Assembly: GCF_004682015.1 (NCBI RefSeq)
Contig: NZ_SMLM01000002.1
Location: 868,001-932,000 of the forward strand
Direction: 5' to 3'
From: Ramlibacter henchirensis
Lineage (GTDB): Bacteria; Pseudomonadota; Gammaproteobacteria; Burkholderiales; Burkholderiaceae_C
Length of the DNA: 64,000 bases
Shown: positions 37,592-45,358 of the stretch, one piece after another
Layout of the letters: the number at the start of each line of letters is the position of its first letter
Position numbering within the stretch: position 1 is the stretch's first letter
Translations under genes and position numbers: made by a program
The notes under the pieces: generated by a model
Seen by the model: only the letters and a program-made list of their open reading frames with translations
The model's database searches: none
Told to the model about the DNA's origin: nothing

Positions 37592-38581
37592 TTAGCCGCC
37601 GACGCGCAGCACCACGTTGCCGCCCGCCGAGCCATCGCCCACCATGTCGTGCGCCCGCGCAATCTCCGCGAGCGGCAGGCGATGCGCGATGTTGTGGCGG
37701 ACCGTGCCTTTGTCCAGCAGCTTGTCCAGGCACTTGATGGCGCGCGCGCGGTGCTCGCGCTCCAGGATGTAGACCATGAAGAAGCGCAGCTCGATGTTCC
37801 TCGCAATCAGCGGAAAGAAATCGAGCGAGAAGCGGCTTTGCCCGCTGCCGTACACGACGACATCGGCGCCGTCGCGCATGCATGCGGGGTCGACTGTGCC
37901 ATTTGCCCCGATGTCGACCTCGATGATTCGATCCACGCCTTTGCCGCCGGTCGCGTCGAGCACGCGTGCCGTCAAATCCTCCTGCTTGTAATTGACCAGC
38001 ACATCCGCGCCCGCATCACGCGCGAGCTGCGCCTTCGCTTCGCTGCCCGCCGTGGCGATCACCTGCGCCGCGCCGAGTTGTTTTGCGAACTGCACCGCAT
38101 AGTGGCCCACCGCCCCCGCGCCGCCCTGCACCAGCACCGTCTTGCCCTGCACGCCGCCCGCCACGAGGACCGCATGCATCGCCGTGAGCGCCGGGATGCC
38201 CAGGCATGCGCCAGCTTCGTCAGGCGCGCCGGCTGCAAGCGGCACCGCCTGCTCGGCGGGAAGCACGACGAACTGCGCCGCGGTGCCGAATGGACGGCCC
38301 CAAGCCGCGTTCCACACCCACACCCGCTCGCCGACGCGCCCGCCGTGCACGCCTTCGCCCACCGAATCGATGACGCCCATGCCGTCGCTGTGCGGCACGA
38401 CTCGCGGGAACGGCAGGTCCTTGCTGCGAAAGCCCATGCGCGACTTGACATCGGATGGATTGACGCCGCTCCATAGCACTCGCACGCGGACTTCGCCGGC
38501 GGAGGGCACGGGGTCGGGCATGTCGCCGAGCTGAAGGACTTCGCCGGCCGGGCCGGTGCGTTCGTAGTAGGCCGCTTTCAT
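37592..38581 (-). CDS. NADPH:quinone oxidoreductase (zinc-less MDR family)
   Basis: 329 residues. The GroES-like N-terminus is MKAAYYERTGPAGEVLQLGD ... GVNPSDVKSRMG. The nucleotide-binding segment VLVQGGAGAVGHYAVQFAKQ has the AxxGxxG pattern of NADPH-specific members. No structural zinc cysteines are seen. It reduces quinones or enones. It converges on the crotonase operon with a Bug relic between. Intact relative of the relic at 3890-4138. Confidence 0.92.
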   Translation of the reverse strand: MKAAYYERTGPAGEVLQLGDMPDPVPSAGEVRVRVLWSGVNPSDVKSRMGFRSKDLPFPRVVPHSDGMGVIDSVGEGVHGGRVGERVWVWNAAWGRPFGTAAQFVVLPAEQAVPLAAGAPDEAGACLGIPALTAMHAVLVAGGVQGKTVLVQGGAGAVGHYAVQFAKQLGAAQVIATAGSEAKAQLARDAGADVLVNYKQEDLTARVLDATGGKGVDRIIEVDIGANGTVDPACMRDGADVVVYGSGQSRFSLDFFPLIARNIELRFFMVYILEREHRARAIKCLDKLLDKGTVRHNIAHRLPLAEIARAHDMVGDGSAGGNVVLRVGG

Positions 38582-39068
38582 GACGGCATGTTAGTGGCAA
38601 TCAGCTGCTGCTCGCGAGCACCCGCGCGACGATGCGGTCGCAGCGTTCGCCGTCGCACCGAACAGCTCTTCATGCGCCATGTCGACGTCATGCGCGAGCA
38701 GCTCGGCGGTCTCTTCCACGCTCAGCTCTTGGCTGCTCCTCATGCCCAGCTGCCCTCGACAAGAAAACTCGGAATGGAAACCGCTGCTCAGGTCGAAGAT
38801 GGTTCACTCGCATGCACGGCCGCTCAGGACTGCTGGCGGCCAAGTTACCGCATCGTGGATCGGCGTCGGCGGTCATGGGAAGCGATGCAAAGGAGCCTGC
38901 CCCGAAACAGGCGATGACGAGCGCCGCCTTGCGCCCGGGATGGGTTCCCCACCCGAAAAGGCAGCGGCGCGCGAAACGCAGGACGGGATGATGGAGGCGC
39001 GATTCGCACTCCTGTCCTGCGAGGACGTCATCAGACCAACATGATTTAGCACCAGCTTCCAAAAAGGC
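38582..39068. other. Intergenic region without a recognised gene
   Basis: About 490 bases. The proximal part should contain the oxidoreductase promoter. Open frames are shadows without family features. A minus-strand stretch ending DRIVARVLASSS just before the oxidoreductase gene could be another gene tail, but I cannot assign it. Confidence 0.4.
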
Positions 39069-39289
39069 CTGGCCCAGTGTCCCAGGCCCGACAAAGACTT
39101 TCTAAAGCGGCTGCGAGAACTTGCAGCACCGCGCGGAATGCTACGTCCCTATTGATCGGCTTGGAGGAGCTCTCTGACGTGCGCAGGCACGTACCCGCGG
39201 CCAGGCGCCGGCGCATATGCGACGCACACGATCGCGCCTGCGCAAATCCGTTCTCACATTTCCATAATCTGTCTGGGACACTGGGCCAG
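39069..39289. mobile_element. MITE-like element with perfect 17-bp terminal inverted repeats
   Basis: CTGGCCCAGTGTCCCAG at 39069-39085 is exactly inverted at 39273-39289 (CTGGGACACTGGGCCAG), enclosing 187 bases with no transposase. The size and perfect ends suggest a non-autonomous insertion element or the fused ends of a deleted IS. I see no convincing target-site duplication. Confidence 0.6.
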
Positions 39290-39703
39290 AAGAGAAGAAG
39301 AGAAGAAAGATGAGCAAGATGAGAAGAGCGGCGAATGACGGCTCACCGGTAAACCTGGCGCCAGCGGGTCCTCCCGGGGTGATGAAGATGCGGGTGAATT
39401 CGGCCCGCAGTGCCGCAAGATTTAGGCAAGTTGTAGGGGGGTTATATGTGGTCTCGGCAAACAGCCCCTGCTTCACAGCCAGCCTAAAGGGGCGCGGGTC
39501 CTTTTCGCGCTGGCTGCCCGCTGGCGCAGGCAAGTGCCGCCGGCGTTCGCAGGCTCAGTCGACCTCAAGGACTACGTCAGTTGCTACGCAGTTACCACCT
39601 GGGCGGGAGCGCAGTAGTTCATGCTTGACGGCCGTGTGGATGGCACGTAGAGCGAGCCATTCAGCAGCTCGCGCTAAGCTCTCGACCCAGCGGAGTGGCA
39701 GCT
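39290..39703. other. Gap with purine-rich low-complexity stretch
   Basis: About 410 bases. It begins with an AG-rich run (about 39290-39325, repeats of AAGAG/AAGATGAG). No gene is recognised. Confidence 0.45.
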
Positions 39704-40288
39704 ATGGAGACCAAGCGAGCATTCCGGTCGCTCGAGAGCATAGAGGCCCAGGCTGTGACCCGGGCGCAGGTCCGCCCTTTCCTTGAAAGCCGCGGATTCA
39801 CCATCTTGGAAGACGAACGACCCAGGGGCGGCCAAGAGCACATCGTCACGGCAACGAGCCCGTCGGGGGAAACCCTGAAGGTTCGGGTCCGCTGTTGCTG
39901 GACTTGGTACAAGGTCCCGGAGCCAGATCGCAAGGTTTCAGCCACTCAGCTGACTGCGGGCAACAAGGGGGGTGGAGCGCCACATTCGCACGTCTGTTGA
40001 CAAGCCAGCAGAAGGCAGGCGTCTCGCATTTCCTACCAGTGCAACGCGATGAGAAGGGAATCTCCTCAGCGGTGCTCTTGCCCACCCATGACCTCGAACC
40101 GTTGTGGGAGAAGCAGCGCTCGGTCTTCAATCAGGAATGTCAAGCGGGTCACATAAGGCTCGGGCCAACTCAGTCGAGAACGGTGACAGCCCTACCCTCT
40201 GGCTCAAAGATGACCGCGGTCCGGGAAGGTCCGCCGTAACGGACGTCCTCTGGTCCTGGTCAACGTTGACGGATCTGACCAACCGACC
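39704..40288 (+). pseudogene. Frameshifted conserved-looking gene of unknown function
   Basis: Three successive frames read like one protein. METKRAFRSLESIEAQAVTR ... SGETLKVRVRCCW comes first. After a G-run near 39966 it continues GWSATFARLLTSQQKAGVSH ... LLPTHDLEPLWEKQR. After a second shift near 40150 it reads NSVENGDSPTLWLKDDRGPG RSAVTDVLW. One extra G in the run would restore the first junction. The 3' end stops at the TetR gene's end. I do not recognise the family. Confidence 0.6.
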
Positions 40289-40935
40289 AGTCGCAGGGCG
40301 AGCCCGCGCATGTGCGCGCAAAGCTCCTCTTCACTGAGGCGACCCGAACGGCGGTACCAGCGGTGTGTCCATCGCACCATCCCGCTGATGGCGAGAGAGC
40401 AGACGGCTGCGTCGGCGACGTTGAATTCACCGACCTCCACGCCTTCGGAGATCAGCTGTGTCAAGCGTTGGTCAAACTCGTGCTGCTGACGGCGAATTTC
40501 CGCAATCCGGTCCGCTGAGAGATTTTTTTCTTCTTCCAGCAGGATGCCTGTGATCTTATGCTGCTGGATGTTGCTGCGAACGAAAACGTCCATGAACGCC
40601 TCCAGCCTCGCGCGCGGGCTTCCCAGCCGCGAATTGAGTGCGGCGTAAGCCTTGCCGAAGAAGTCCGAGTAGACCATGTCGAACAACGCTTCCAGCAAGG
40701 CGTCCTTCGACTTGAAATATGTGTAGATGAACGGCTTCGTCATGTTGAGCGCAGCCGCGATTTCGTCGAGAGTCGTCTTCTGGAAACCCTTTTCGTAGAA
40801 GAGGTTCGCGGCTGCAGAAAGGATCAGCTGCTCCTTGTACTCCTTGATCTGGGTCTTTGCACTGACTTCCGCACCCAGGACGAGTGTTGCCGGGTCCGTT
40901 CTGCCATCCCTGCTGGCAACCAATGCCTTTTTCAT
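40204..40935 (-). CDS. TetR-family transcriptional regulator
   Basis: 243 residues from MKKALVASRDGRTDPATLVL. The N-terminal TQIKEYKEQLILSAAANLFY, HTH KTTLDEIAAALNMTKPFIYT YFKSK and C-terminal AISGMVRWTHRWYRRSGRLS match the TetR proteins at 18998 and 32789. The start overlaps the monooxygenase stop (ATGA). The last roughly 25 residues (SDPSTLTRTRGRPLRRTFPD) run into the neighbouring relic on the other strand and have no counterpart in the paralogues, so the original stop was probably lost by a local rearrangement. Confidence 0.9.
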   Translation of the reverse strand: MKKALVASRDGRTDPATLVLGAEVSAKTQIKEYKEQLILSAAANLFYEKGFQKTTLDEIAAALNMTKPFIYTYFKSKDALLEALFDMVYSDFFGKAYAALNSRLGSPRARLEAFMDVFVRSNIQQHKITGILLEEEKNLSADRIAEIRRQQHEFDQRLTQLISEGVEVGEFNVADAAVCSLAISGMVRWTHRWYRRSGRLSEEELCAHMRGLALRLVGWSDPSTLTRTRGRPLRRTFPDRGHL

Positions 40936-41225
40936 TCCACCACGCTGAAGTGCTCTACCAGCGGCGCCGATGCGAAGAACGGGCCCACCCGGTTTCTCCA
41001 TTCCAGATAGGCAGGCGAATTCCTGAATCCGACGGTGTGGTCTTCAATCGTTCCCCATTCGATGACGAGCACGAAACGGTTGGGCGACTCGACGCCACGG
41101 AGGATGCGATGACGCAGATAGCCGCCGGCCTTGGCAATGTAGTCGCGTGCGGCTGCAGCCACCACAGACTCGAATTCAGAAACGTGTTGCGCTTCAACGC
41201 GCAGGTCCGCAATCTCGAAAATCAT
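40932..41225 (-). CDS. Antibiotic biosynthesis monooxygenase (ABM)-domain protein
   Basis: 97 residues, one ferredoxin-like ABM domain: MIFEIADLRVEAQHVSEFES, FVLVIEWGTIEDHTVGFRNS and PLVEHFSV. Such small proteins act as cofactor-free monooxygenases or quinone-handling enzymes, or have unknown roles. It is coupled by ATGA to the TetR gene, an arrangement suggesting that the regulator controls or senses its substrate. Confidence 0.88.
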   Translation of the reverse strand: MIFEIADLRVEAQHVSEFESVVAAAARDYIAKAGGYLRHRILRGVESPNRFVLVIEWGTIEDHTVGFRNSPAYLEWRNRVGPFFASAPLVEHFSVVE

Positions 41226-41488
41226 TGGATATCCCTTTGCGATCAGGCAAAGAAGCATACTGCAGAGTAGCTCGGCAGCGCTCGCCCGAATTATCCCTGA
41301 AGAACCACCCCGGGTTACTACCACCTTGACCTACGACCATACGAAATCTACTCTTCGGAATGTTTTCAGACCAATGGGTTCTTCCGCAGTCATCGTCCGT
41401 CCCCGCTGCTCTGAACGCACACATCCTGTCTCGTGGTACTTCCCCCACCCCATTTGCTCAAGTGAGCGCACCTCCAGGAGAGCCAGCA

Positions 41489-42466
41489 ATGACCAGCCGC
41501 CGCGATATTCTCAAGAGCACCCTTGGTGCCGCCTCGATGCTAACGATGGGGTCCTCATTCGCCCAGGCCGAAACGACAAAGATGGTCATTCCGGTGGCGT
41601 CAGGTGGCCTGGCGGACATCCTCTTCCGGATCATTCAGGATCCGCTCGAAAGGCTCGCAGGCCGGCCTCTCGTCGCGGACTACAAGCCGGGTGGCGGCGG
41701 AGCGATCGGGCTGTTGCAGACGGCGCGCGCGCCTGCCGACGGCACCACCCTCGGTTGGGCTTACAGCGGCCCTATGTCGACGATACCGATTCTCCGTCCG
41801 AGTGTGGGCTACGACCCGCGCACGGACCTGACGCCTGTGTCCCTGATCATGAGAACGCCCAGCGTGTTCTTCGGCAGCATGAACCTGCCGGTCTCGGACA
41901 TTGCGGGACTGATTGCGTATGCCAAGTCCGGTGGAAAAGAGATCACCTGCGGTAACGCGGCGGTGGGCGGCCTCGGCCACTTGACGAGCGTCCTGCTTGG
42001 CTTGCGCGCCGACATCAAGCTCCTGCACGTGCCATACACCGGCACGCCCGCCCTGCTGACGGCTCTCATGTCAGGCGACCTGAACATCGGGACAACGGCA
42101 ATCAACACATCGATCATGAAGCTCGTTGAAGACAAGCGCATCAAGATTCTCGGCGTCGCCTCCAACGGCCCGTCCGAACTCGTGCCCGGTGCCATGCCAG
42201 TGTCGCAAGTCCTTCCCGGATTTAAGTCGGAGATCCTGTACGGTGCTGTTGCGCCCAAGGGGACACCGAGGCCGATCGTGGAGCGGTGGAATTCCGCATT
42301 CGTCAAGGTGCTGTCGGACAAAGCAATCCAGGCGAAATACATACAAAACAGCGTCATCCCCATGTCGTCAACGCCCGAGCAGTACAGCGAATTGATCAAG
42401 GCCGAATATGACCAATGGGCGGACGTGATCAAACGCGCGGGGATCGACGCCTCCGCAGTACGCTGA
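41489..42466 (+). CDS. Bug/TctC-type receptor with Tat-like signal
   Basis: 325 residues from ATG 41489, with AGGAG eight bases upstream. SRRDILKSTLGAASMLTMGS is a twin-arginine-type leader ending FAQAE. The core is diverged: ASGGLADILFRIIQDPLERL, GGGGAIGLLQTARAPADGTT and HVPYTGTPALLTALMSGDLN replace the commoner PYKG/GGH forms, so the ligand may differ from those of the other Bugs. It faces the ABM-TetR pair across a 263-base gap and converges on the SnoaL gene. Confidence 0.9.
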   Translation: MTSRRDILKSTLGAASMLTMGSSFAQAETTKMVIPVASGGLADILFRIIQDPLERLAGRPLVADYKPGGGGAIGLLQTARAPADGTTLGWAYSGPMSTIPILRPSVGYDPRTDLTPVSLIMRTPSVFFGSMNLPVSDIAGLIAYAKSGGKEITCGNAAVGGLGHLTSVLLGLRADIKLLHVPYTGTPALLTALMSGDLNIGTTAINTSIMKLVEDKRIKILGVASNGPSELVPGAMPVSQVLPGFKSEILYGAVAPKGTPRPIVERWNSAFVKVLSDKAIQAKYIQNSVIPMSSTPEQYSELIKAEYDQWADVIKRAGIDASAVR

Positions 42467-42486
42467 ACTGGGCCGGCCGCGCTGCT

Positions 42487-43110
42487 TCAGGGCAGCAAGC
42501 CGATTTCCCGCAGTTCCTCGAACAGGGGATCTCGCGAATCGCGTCTGCCGATGGCCCACTGCGGCTTTGGCCGCGGGGCGTCCTGCGGGATTGGCACGAC
42601 TCGCTTCCAGTCATGGACCACCGTGCGCCGGGCGATGAGCCATGGACCATCACGACGCTCGAAGCGATCGACGTACCTCGCCGAGGAGAACATGTCGAAC
42701 CCCGCGCTGCTTCCTGAAACGGGCTGGCCGGTGAGTTGCGCGAGACTCGAGCCGGCATCCGCCGGGTAACTCTGGATCGTCCTGACGTAGCTCTCCGACA
42801 CAGCCAGGTTGCTGCCGTTGAAATCCCTGCCGTTGAAATCCACCACGATGTTGGAGATCGAGTGACTCGAAAAGGCCACCGACCGGTGGCGTTCTGAGAT
42901 CCAGGCGATCAGTTCATCGACCGTTCCCTCGAACGGGCCATGGCGGTCGACCGCGTCAGGATGAAAAACCGCGCGCATGCCGGCGCAGTCAAGGCGGTCG
43001 ACGGCTCTGCACCACCTGAGGAGCACGTTCCTGATGGCAAGTTCGTCGGCAAACGCCTCTAGCACGGAGGACGAGCTTGGGCCTGCAGACGCCGCAGCTG
43101 TAGTCATCAT
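42487..43110 (-). CDS. SnoaL-like (NTF2 fold) protein
   Basis: 207 residues from MMTTAAASAGPSSSSVLEAF, with AGGAGGAAGA directly upstream. ELAIRNVLLRWCRAVDRLD, VFHPDAVDRHGPF, DELIAWISERHRSVAFSSHS and DRFERRDGPWLIARRTVV mark it as a paralogue of the protein at 9189. It is the last gene of the TauD-FMN-hydrolase operon, its start lying inside the end of the VOC frame. The function is probably a lyase, cyclase or dehydratase step. Confidence 0.85.
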   Translation of the reverse strand: MMTTAAASAGPSSSSVLEAFADELAIRNVLLRWCRAVDRLDCAGMRAVFHPDAVDRHGPFEGTVDELIAWISERHRSVAFSSHSISNIVVDFNGRDFNGSNLAVSESYVRTIQSYPADAGSSLAQLTGQPVSGSSAGFDMFSSARYVDRFERRDGPWLIARRTVVHDWKRVVPIPQDAPRPKPQWAIGRRDSRDPLFEELREIGLLP

Positions 43111-43594
43111 TCTTCCTCCTGAGGTTGGCCGATGCTGCAAACGTGTCGAAGCCCGGCGGGTATTGGATGAATTCGAACAGTGTTCCGAGAATCGATGCAG
43201 GTCGCGTGAACGCGAACGAACACTGCGCCTCCTTCACGTCGCAGGAGATTCCATGGCGCAGCAGGAAATGCTGGATGCGGGGCTCTGCATCCAGAAACTC
43301 GAGGCCACTGCCAATCACGTTAGCCTGCGTGGCTGCCACGTCGTCCACGTGGAATGCAATTTGGTGGAGCCCCTGTCCGAAGCGTTCGAGAAACGGGTTC
43401 AGGATGTCGCCATCGCCACAGGGAGCCATCACCTCGAAGTCGATGTCCGCCACGCGGCAAAGGCAGAATTCCATGCCGTAATCCTCGAATCGCTGCACCG
43501 GGCCGGGGCTGGCGCCGAGCGTGCGCCTCAGCAACTCGACGGCGGCATCCAAGTCTGCAACCGCAATCCCGATCTCGGTCAGCTTGCGGATCAT
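42989..43594 (-). CDS. VOC (glyoxalase/methylmalonyl-CoA epimerase-like) family protein
   Basis: 201 residues in the open frame. MIRKLTEIGIAVADLDAAVE, FEDYGMEFCLCRVADIDFEV, GQGLHQIAFHVDDVAATQAN and SILGTLFEFIQYPPGF give the two beta-alpha-beta modules of a metal-dependent VOC protein, with His and Glu ligands in place. The last roughly 40 residues overlap the SnoaL coding region and are not family-like, so the natural stop was probably near the overlapping ATGATGA at 43110 and a small indel extended the frame. An epimerase or lyase role is likely. Confidence 0.8.
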   Translation of the reverse strand: MIRKLTEIGIAVADLDAAVELLRRTLGASPGPVQRFEDYGMEFCLCRVADIDFEVMAPCGDGDILNPFLERFGQGLHQIAFHVDDVAATQANVIGSGLEFLDAEPRIQHFLLRHGISCDVKEAQCSFAFTRPASILGTLFEFIQYPPGFDTFAASANLRRKNDDYSCGVCRPKLVLRARGVCRRTCHQERAPQVVQSRRPP

Positions 43595-43607
43595 GTTTGC
43601 GGGAGCC

Positions 43608-44337
43608 TCACTGCGAAACGAGGGCCGCGGCTTCTTGCACGTCACCTTGCTTCAGGCGGCGCGCGAATGGCGCGCGGTACGGGGTTGCACGGTGCATGGT
43701 CGCACTGTTATCCCACATCACCAAATCATGCAGCTGCCAGGCATGCGAATAGACGAACTGGCTTTGTGTCGCATGTGCGGTCAAGTCGTCGATCAACTTG
43801 CGTCCCTTCTCCAAGCGCCAGCCGACATGTGCGAGGCATGGGAGGCGAGGTACAGCGACTGCGTCCCGTGCGCCTGTTCGTCCGCACGAGCGGCTGCTTC
43901 GGGGTGCGGCCCTGGCTGTCCGACGACACGTGGAGCGTGGTGACCCGGTGGGGCAAAGGGTAGAATGTGCCGTCGGCATGCCATTGGTCTTGGCCTTCAT
44001 GAACAGCGCCACGCTGCTCGTCACCGGCAGGAGCATCCCCTGCTCGGCCACATTGGTGACATTGATGAGGTATGGCGTGGCGGTTTGTGTTTCCTTGAAT
44101 GATGCACGCCGGGGCTCGCCCAGGTGCCGCAGGAGGCGCACCTGATCATCGTCTTGCAGCATTTGCTGCGCCAACACGAGAACTCCGTGCAGGGCCAGCG
44201 CACGCTCGATGGCGTCGACTTGTCCGGCGTCGAGCGGCTCGCGCAAGGAGCGGCTCGCGCAAGTCAAGGCCGCGCACTTGCGCAACGAACTCACCTTTCA
44301 CAGGTGTCTGATGGATTGCGGATTTGCCATTGCTCAC
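43608..44337 (-). pseudogene. Broken TauD-family dioxygenase gene
   Basis: A ribosome-binding site (AAGGAG) and GTG start give SNGKSAIHQTPVKGEFVAQV, then a frameshift near 44240, then the metal-binding WHADGTFYPLPHRVTTLHV in another frame. A deletion of about 50 codons joins this to TNRRTG and SLYLASHASHM, and a further shift leads to EKGRKLIDDLTAHATQSQFV and the C-terminus. It is clearly a duplicate of the intact gene at 46577. Confidence 0.9.
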
Positions 44338-44365
44338 TTGCTGCTCCTTCAAAGGGCGGGACAAG

Positions 44366-45358
44366 TCATTCAGCCATCAGGCGCCGCAAATACGGGGCCC
44401 AAAATCTTGCCTCGATCTGGGAATAGTGCGCGTTCGTGTCGGGCCCTGCAGGCACCAGCACGGCCATCCCGTGCGCTACTTTTTGAATGGACCCTTGCAG
44501 GACGTTCAACTCCGCAGGCAGGACCACGTCGTCCTCGAAATTGACAGCGACGAGCCGGGCTCGAATCTTACCCAGGTCCGCAAGCGGATCGTAGTCGTGC
44601 GAGGACTGATACGCCCGCAACATGTCCGCGGGATCCTTCGCCAGGTTCTCCCGCACTACCGCGTCGAAGACCGATTTCGCAGCGTTCCTGTCAGGGATGT
44701 CGCGCAGCAGCACCGCGGGCCCTTCGAGCAGCACCTTCATGATCGGCATCACGTTGGCCCAGTGAGTCGGACGCTCCGTGTAGTTGCCATCCTGCCAGCC
44801 CGGATCGTTCAGGATCGCTTCGATGATGATCTGGCGCCAAAGGAGATTGCGACCCGCAATTGCGACCGGGAAACTGCTGATCGGAAACAGGCGCTTCGCA
44901 AAGTCTGGATAGGTGGTCCCCCAGAGCCATGTGTGCATGGCGCCCATGGAGATGCCGCCCACAAGCTCGGCGCGCTGAATGCCGAGACGCCTTGCCAACA
45001 GGTACTGAGCCTTCACCATGTCGCGATAGCCGTACATCGGAAAGCGTCCGCGCAGTCCATCACTGGGCTTGGTGGAACCCCCATGGCCCAACGCATCGGG
45101 CAAAACGATGAAGTAGCGCGCCGGATCGAGCACCCCGCCAGGGCTGAACAATTCGCTCGAGAGCGTCTCGCGCTCATACAGCGCTGAACTGCTTCCGGTT
45201 CCGTGAAAGAGCAACACGGCGTTCGCCATACTGCCATCGTCGCCCAGGCGAGGTTCGCCCAGCGTGCGGTAGGCCAGACGCACATCATCGAGCACTTCGC
45301 CCGTGAAGAGCTCGAACGAATCGAGGCTGATGTGGCCCTGCTTGAATCTGGTCGTCAT
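44366..45358 (-). CDS. Alpha/beta hydrolase of the homoserine acetyltransferase (MetX-like) family
   Basis: 330 residues. DVRLAYRTLGEPRLGDDG and NAVLLFHGTGSSSALYER are MetX-like; the nucleophile elbow is VGGISMGAMHTW (Ser), the acid is in NFEDDVVLP and the His in DTNAHYSQIE. True MetX is longer and its acyl-CoA-contacting segments are not evident, so this is more likely a hydrolase or acyltransferase acting on pathway intermediates than a methionine enzyme. ATGA overlap with the FMN dehydrogenase gene. Confidence 0.86.
   Translation of the reverse strand: MTTRFKQGHISLDSFELFTGEVLDDVRLAYRTLGEPRLGDDGSMANAVLLFHGTGSSSALYERETLSSELFSPGGVLDPARYFIVLPDALGHGGSTKPSDGLRGRFPMYGYRDMVKAQYLLARRLGIQRAELVGGISMGAMHTWLWGTTYPDFAKRLFPISSFPVAIAGRNLLWRQIIIEAILNDPGWQDGNYTERPTHWANVMPIMKVLLEGPAVLLRDIPDRNAAKSVFDAVVRENLAKDPADMLRAYQSSHDYDPLADLGKIRARLVAVNFEDDVVLPAELNVLQGSIQKVAHGMAVLVPAGPDTNAHYSQIEARFWAPYLRRLMAE

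Noticed and set aside
38588..39044. Small plus-strand genes between the oxidoreductase gene and the inverted-repeat element
   Set aside because: Several overlapping frames of similar length, Arg-rich, without ribosome-binding sites or motifs.
39290..39325. Microsatellite or CRISPR-like repeat
   Set aside because: The AAGAG-type run is short, irregular and lacks unique spacers.
44366..45358. Genuine metX (homoserine O-acetyltransferase)
   Set aside because: Shorter than MetX and embedded in a catabolic operon by an ATGA overlap with the FMN dehydrogenase gene; called only MetX-like.
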